From SIG710 sp045595425 (lineage in GTDB: Bacteria; Bacillota; Clostridia; Oscillospirales; CAG-272), in the NCBI GenBank assembly GCA_045595425.1, contig JAZOAL010000157.1:1-8496 (forward strand): a stretch of 8,496 nt of DNA, written 5' to 3'. Every line of letters begins with the position of its first letter. The stretch's first letter is position 1. Position numbers and translations under genes: made by a program. The notes below the pieces were generated by a model. That model searched no databases. It worked only from the letters and a program-made list of their open reading frames with translations, and was not told the DNA's origin. Below, piece after piece: positions 5,737 to 8,496 of the stretch.

Positions 5737-7917
5737 ATGGAAAATATGAATAACAATATGTATGACATATTAAAATATGATTTTGTGAATATTTCGCCCC
5801 AATCGAGGCTTTGTTTACATTTGAAATTCAAGTCCGATATCTCTAAAGAGGAAGTGGCGAGGATAGTTGATGAATGTGAAAGCAACAAGGTCGGATTGAT
5901 TATACCGACAATTGCCGAAGAGGATTTCGACTATCTGTATCCCATGCGCCTTCTTCGAATTTACGGTATGCTTCTTGAATCTGCCGAGTCTGCAGGAATA
6001 AGGATAGCGCTTAATCTTGAGCGTGCCATAGAATCTGCCGTTGTTCGGTATTTTGATGATGAAGAGGAGAGCTTGCGGTCGAGAGTCCTGCTGAAGCGAG
6101 AATATTATTGCTCCAGCGAAGAGAGAGTCAAGATTCCGATAGGGAGTGAAGTGATGTCGGTCGTTGCCGTGGAAGAAAACGGAGATCTTATTGATTTGCG
6201 TTCTTTCGAGGAGAACGGAGAACTGTCCTGGCAAGCTCCAAAAGGAAACTGGAAGATATGCCGTTATTTCTGTGCAGAGGATTTAGAGCAGGATAGGATA
6301 AATATACTGAATTATGATGCTTGCATGAGTTATCTTGATTCTGTGCTTGATCTTTTCAGAACTTCGCTTGAAAGACATATAGGAAAGACTCTTGGGGCGA
6401 TATTTTTTTCGGATATATGTTTTTCTGCACGCAACAGGCGCAATTGGGACGAAGGATATAATGAGCTTTTTAAAAAGCTAAACGGCTTCGATCCGGCACC
6501 CTTTTATCCCTGCCTTTACGGCTGCGATGAAGACAGTCAATTGCGCTATAAGGCGCTTCTTATGGATTGCCGTGCGAAGATGCTTTCGGGTGGTATCATG
6601 AAGGCTTTGGCTGATACTGCAAAGAAGGAGGGAATGCTGCTTTTCGGAACACTTGCTGAGCCGAAAATGAGTGCAAGCTCATGGACTTTGGGCGATGCGA
6701 TACTTGCGCAGGCAGACGCGCCTTGTGCGAAGCTTGAAAAAGCTTATCTTTATGGTTTCAATTCCATTGAGATCGCCGCAGGAGCTGCTGAGATAAAGGG
6801 AAATGCGATAGTTGCTTGCGATGCCTTTGAAGGTTATGACAGGCTGACGGAGGATATAATCTACCGAGAAACGGCAACGGCTTTTGCCAGAGGTGCTAAC
6901 TTTTTGATGGCTCATCTTGATGCCACTATGAAGGATATGAAGTCTTATGCGGAATATGTCGGCAGACTTCAAAGCATTTTGTGCAAAGGTGAGAATATAT
7001 CCGATATTGCGGTTCTATACCCGATTTATTCATTACATTCAAATGTTTCGCTTTATGACACTCCGATTTCCGAGGGGGTTTTTGAATACCCCGAAACACC
7101 GGACATTACCGATTATATGTCCGTGATAAACAGCATCAGCTTTTATTCGGGGCAGGATCTCACGGTTCTGCACCCCGAGGTTCTTAAAGAAAATTTGACG
7201 CTTGATAGATACAGCGTAGTCGTCATTCCCGCAACTCCGATTATAAGCATAAAAAGTCTGCGTGCGATTTCCGGATTCTTTGATGCGGGAGGCAAGGTTA
7301 TCTGCACGGGAGTTTTGCCGAAAAAAGCTGCCGAGATTGAGGAGAACGGCGGTGATACGCTTGATAGTGAAGTCCGTGCTTTGATTGCTCATATTTTCGG
7401 CGAAAGCGTGTATGATGAAAACATTGACTGCGATTACAGCCACAATTTGGGAGACAGCGGAGGCGAGTCATATTTTCTCCATTCTACGATTACAGGAGTT
7501 GACCGCTGCAATATCGTTCCAAGCGCGAGGATCGCCGAAGCACTGGCATCTTTCGATATTCCGTATGATATATATATCGATCATATGCCTCGTATGGAAT
7601 CTACGGGAGCGCTTAATACCAATTATCCCGAATACTGTTTGCTTGGACTTTCATCAAGTATTCGTGGCGGCGGAATGTTGAATTATATTCATAAGCGTAT
7701 AGGCGAATGTGATATATACTTTTTCAGCAATGCCACGGATACCGAATATGATGGAGCGGTATTTCTTTTGGGCAAGCATAATATGGAGATCTGGAAACCT
7801 ACTGATGGATCGATAGTACCGATGGATTATGTTTTTGAAAAAAGAAATGGCAGAATATATACCAAAATCGCTCTTAAGCTTAAAAGCGGCGAGAGTGTAT
7901 TGCTTGTTGCAAAGTAA
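5737..7917 (+). CDS. Diverged GH106-type glycoside hydrolase-like protein, cytosolic
   Basis: A 726-residue protein with the overall plan of GH106-type (alpha-L-rhamnosidase-like) proteins. It has a diverged N-terminal part, a SWQAPKGNWKICRY strand (164-177; the family pattern is W-P-G-W-R), and a TIM-barrel stretch (FFSDICF 223-229, NELFKKLNGFDP 242-253, GDAILAQADAP, IVACDAFEGYD 358-368, ARGANFLMAHL). A Rossmann/amidotransferase-like segment follows (VVVIPATP...GGKVICTG, 494-525), then a C-terminal YIHKR / IYFFSNATD / MEIWKPTDGSI block (650-693). The usual C-terminal galactose-binding domain is missing. Apparent catalytic positions differ from relatives I recall: TDEP reads SDIC and SETF reads CDAF. 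No signal peptide or membrane segment is visible and cysteines are many, so it should be cytosolic. A GAGGAG site (5728-5733) precedes the ATG; ATG 5746 is an alternative. It is monocistronic and divergent from the RpiR-type regulator. Family placement is fairly sure; substrate and activity are unknown. Confidence 0.75.
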   Translation: MENMNNNMYDILKYDFVNISPQSRLCLHLKFKSDISKEEVARIVDECESNKVGLIIPTIAEEDFDYLYPMRLLRIYGMLLESAESAGIRIALNLERAIESAVVRYFDDEEESLRSRVLLKREYYCSSEERVKIPIGSEVMSVVAVEENGDLIDLRSFEENGELSWQAPKGNWKICRYFCAEDLEQDRINILNYDACMSYLDSVLDLFRTSLERHIGKTLGAIFFSDICFSARNRRNWDEGYNELFKKLNGFDPAPFYPCLYGCDEDSQLRYKALLMDCRAKMLSGGIMKALADTAKKEGMLLFGTLAEPKMSASSWTLGDAILAQADAPCAKLEKAYLYGFNSIEIAAGAAEIKGNAIVACDAFEGYDRLTEDIIYRETATAFARGANFLMAHLDATMKDMKSYAEYVGRLQSILCKGENISDIAVLYPIYSLHSNVSLYDTPISEGVFEYPETPDITDYMSVINSISFYSGQDLTVLHPEVLKENLTLDRYSVVVIPATPIISIKSLRAISGFFDAGGKVICTGVLPKKAAEIEENGGDTLDSEVRALIAHIFGESVYDENIDCDYSHNLGDSGGESYFLHSTITGVDRCNIVPSARIAEALASFDIPYDIYIDHMPRMESTGALNTNYPEYCLLGLSSSIRGGGMLNYIHKRIGECDIYFFSNATDTEYDGAVFLLGKHNMEIWKPTDGSIVPMDYVFEKRNGRIYTKIALKLKSGESVLLVAK

Positions 7918-7934
7918 AAAACGAGTGATGCCGG

Positions 7935-7974
7935 AAAAAAACAGGCTGTGCGCAATGCGCACAGCCTGTTTTTT
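7935..7974. terminator. Bidirectional intrinsic terminator between convergent genes
   Basis: A perfect 13-bp stem (7941-7953 with 7957-7969), G+C-rich, closes a 3-nt AAT loop. It is flanked by A-runs on the left (7935-7940) and T-runs on the right (7970-7974), so either strand gives a hairpin followed by U residues. It lies 17 bp after the GH106-like stop and 3 bp beyond the thrS stop, and so serves both convergent genes. Confidence 0.95.
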
Positions 7975-7977
7975 CAT

Positions 7978-8496
7978 TTATACTCTGTCTTTGATTTCAG
8001 AAGTTATCTTTGAGGCAAAAGCTTCAAGAGTCATAGTCTCGGTCGCACCGGTGTCGCGGTTACGGATGGAGACATTGCCTTCCTCTGCTTCCTTTTGACC
8101 GATGATTACCATATAGGGAACGCGGTCGATGACCTGTGCCTCGCGGATCATATAGCCGATCTTTTCATTTCTGTTATCAAGCTCGCATCTTACCTTTGCC
8201 GCGCGCAAAGCCTCGTAAACCTTTTCGCCGTATTCGGCGCACTTCTCGGAAACGAGAAGAACCTTAGCCTGCACGGGAGCAAGCCATACGGGGAACTTAC
8301 CTGCAAAATGCTCGGTGAGAACGCCGATGAAGCGTTCGATAGAGCCGAAGCACACACGGTGGATCATGATAGGTCTCTGCTTTTCGCCCTTATCATCGGT
8401 ATATTCAAGCTCAAAGTTGATGGGCATCTGGAAATCGAGCTGGATAGTGCCGCACTGCCATGTTCTTCCGATCGAATCTTCAAGATGGAAGTCGAT
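7978..8496 (-). CDS. thrS: Threonyl-tRNA synthetase, C-terminal part (5'-partial)
   Basis: The frame enters from the right edge and ends at TAA 7980-7978, giving the last 172 residues. The fragment begins in the class II catalytic core: GRTWQCGTIQLDFQMP (10-25), then PIMIHRVCFGSIERFIG (42-58). That block contains the motif 3 arginine and a histidine (H46) matching the Zn-binding His of bacterial ThrRS. The anticodon-binding domain follows (FPVWLAPVQAKVLLVSE, NRNEKIGYMIREAQ, RVPYMVIIGQKEAEEG) and the C-terminus is complete. ThrRS charges tRNA-Thr in the cytosol. Any T-box leader, common ahead of thrS in Firmicutes, would lie outside the window. It is convergent with the GH106-like gene and shares its terminator. 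Confidence 0.97.
   Translation of the reverse strand: MDFHLEDSIGRTWQCGTIQLDFQMPINFELEYTDDKGEKQRPIMIHRVCFGSIERFIGVLTEHFAGKFPVWLAPVQAKVLLVSEKCAEYGEKVYEALRAAKVRCELDNRNEKIGYMIREAQVIDRVPYMVIIGQKEAEEGNVSIRNRDTGATETMTLEAFASKITSEIKDRV

Noticed and set aside
1..8496. CRISPR array, tRNA or rRNA gene, insertion sequence, phage or defence genes
   Set aside because: No regularly spaced repeats, cloverleaf-like sequence, transposase motif or terminal inverted repeats were seen; genes fill nearly the whole window.

Overview
The window looks like chromosomal DNA of a low-to-moderate G+C Gram-positive anaerobe of the class Clostridia, probably an Oscillospirales-like gut or rumen lineage. This is inferred from the IspH–ribosomal protein S1 fusion, the baiN–cmk–plsC–ispH gene order, AGGAGG-type ribosome binding sites and a consensus sigma-A promoter. 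No species can be named from the sequence alone.

Layout. Positions 1-5434 hold one tightly packed minus-strand operon, read right to left: a MurR/RpiR-family regulator (4571-5434), a BaiN/HI0933-family flavoprotein (3325-4596), cytidylate kinase cmk (2648-3322), a PlsC-type 1-acylglycerol-3-phosphate acyltransferase (2049-2651), and an IspH–S1 fusion that runs off the left edge (1-2049). The junctions are a 26-bp overlap, a 2-nt gap, a 4-bp ATGA overlap and a 1-bp TGATG overlap, so translational coupling is likely throughout. A promoter with perfect TTGACA-N17-TATAAT drives the operon from 5504-5476.

Positions 5435-5736 are a divergent intergenic region. It carries the operon promoter on the minus strand and, on the plus strand, an extended -10 promoter (5668-5696) for a single gene at 5737-7917. 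That gene encodes a cytosolic, strongly diverged relative of GH106-type glycoside hydrolases. TGCAA/TTGCA inverted repeats overlap its -35 box and spacer and could be an operator, perhaps for the adjacent RpiR regulator.

A strong bidirectional hairpin terminator (7935-7974) separates this gene from the convergent 3' end of threonyl-tRNA synthetase (thrS, 7978-8496, minus strand, 5' part outside the window).

How the genes work together. The operon joins nucleotide metabolism (CMP/dCMP phosphorylation), phospholipid synthesis, the last step of the MEP isoprenoid pathway and an S1 RNA-binding protein under one promoter headed by a sugar-phosphate-sensing type of regulator. The main points of interest are the GH106-like protein whose apparent catalytic positions are altered, a possible internal translation start that would release a free S1 protein from the IspH–S1 fusion, and the divergent RpiR/GH106-like arrangement.
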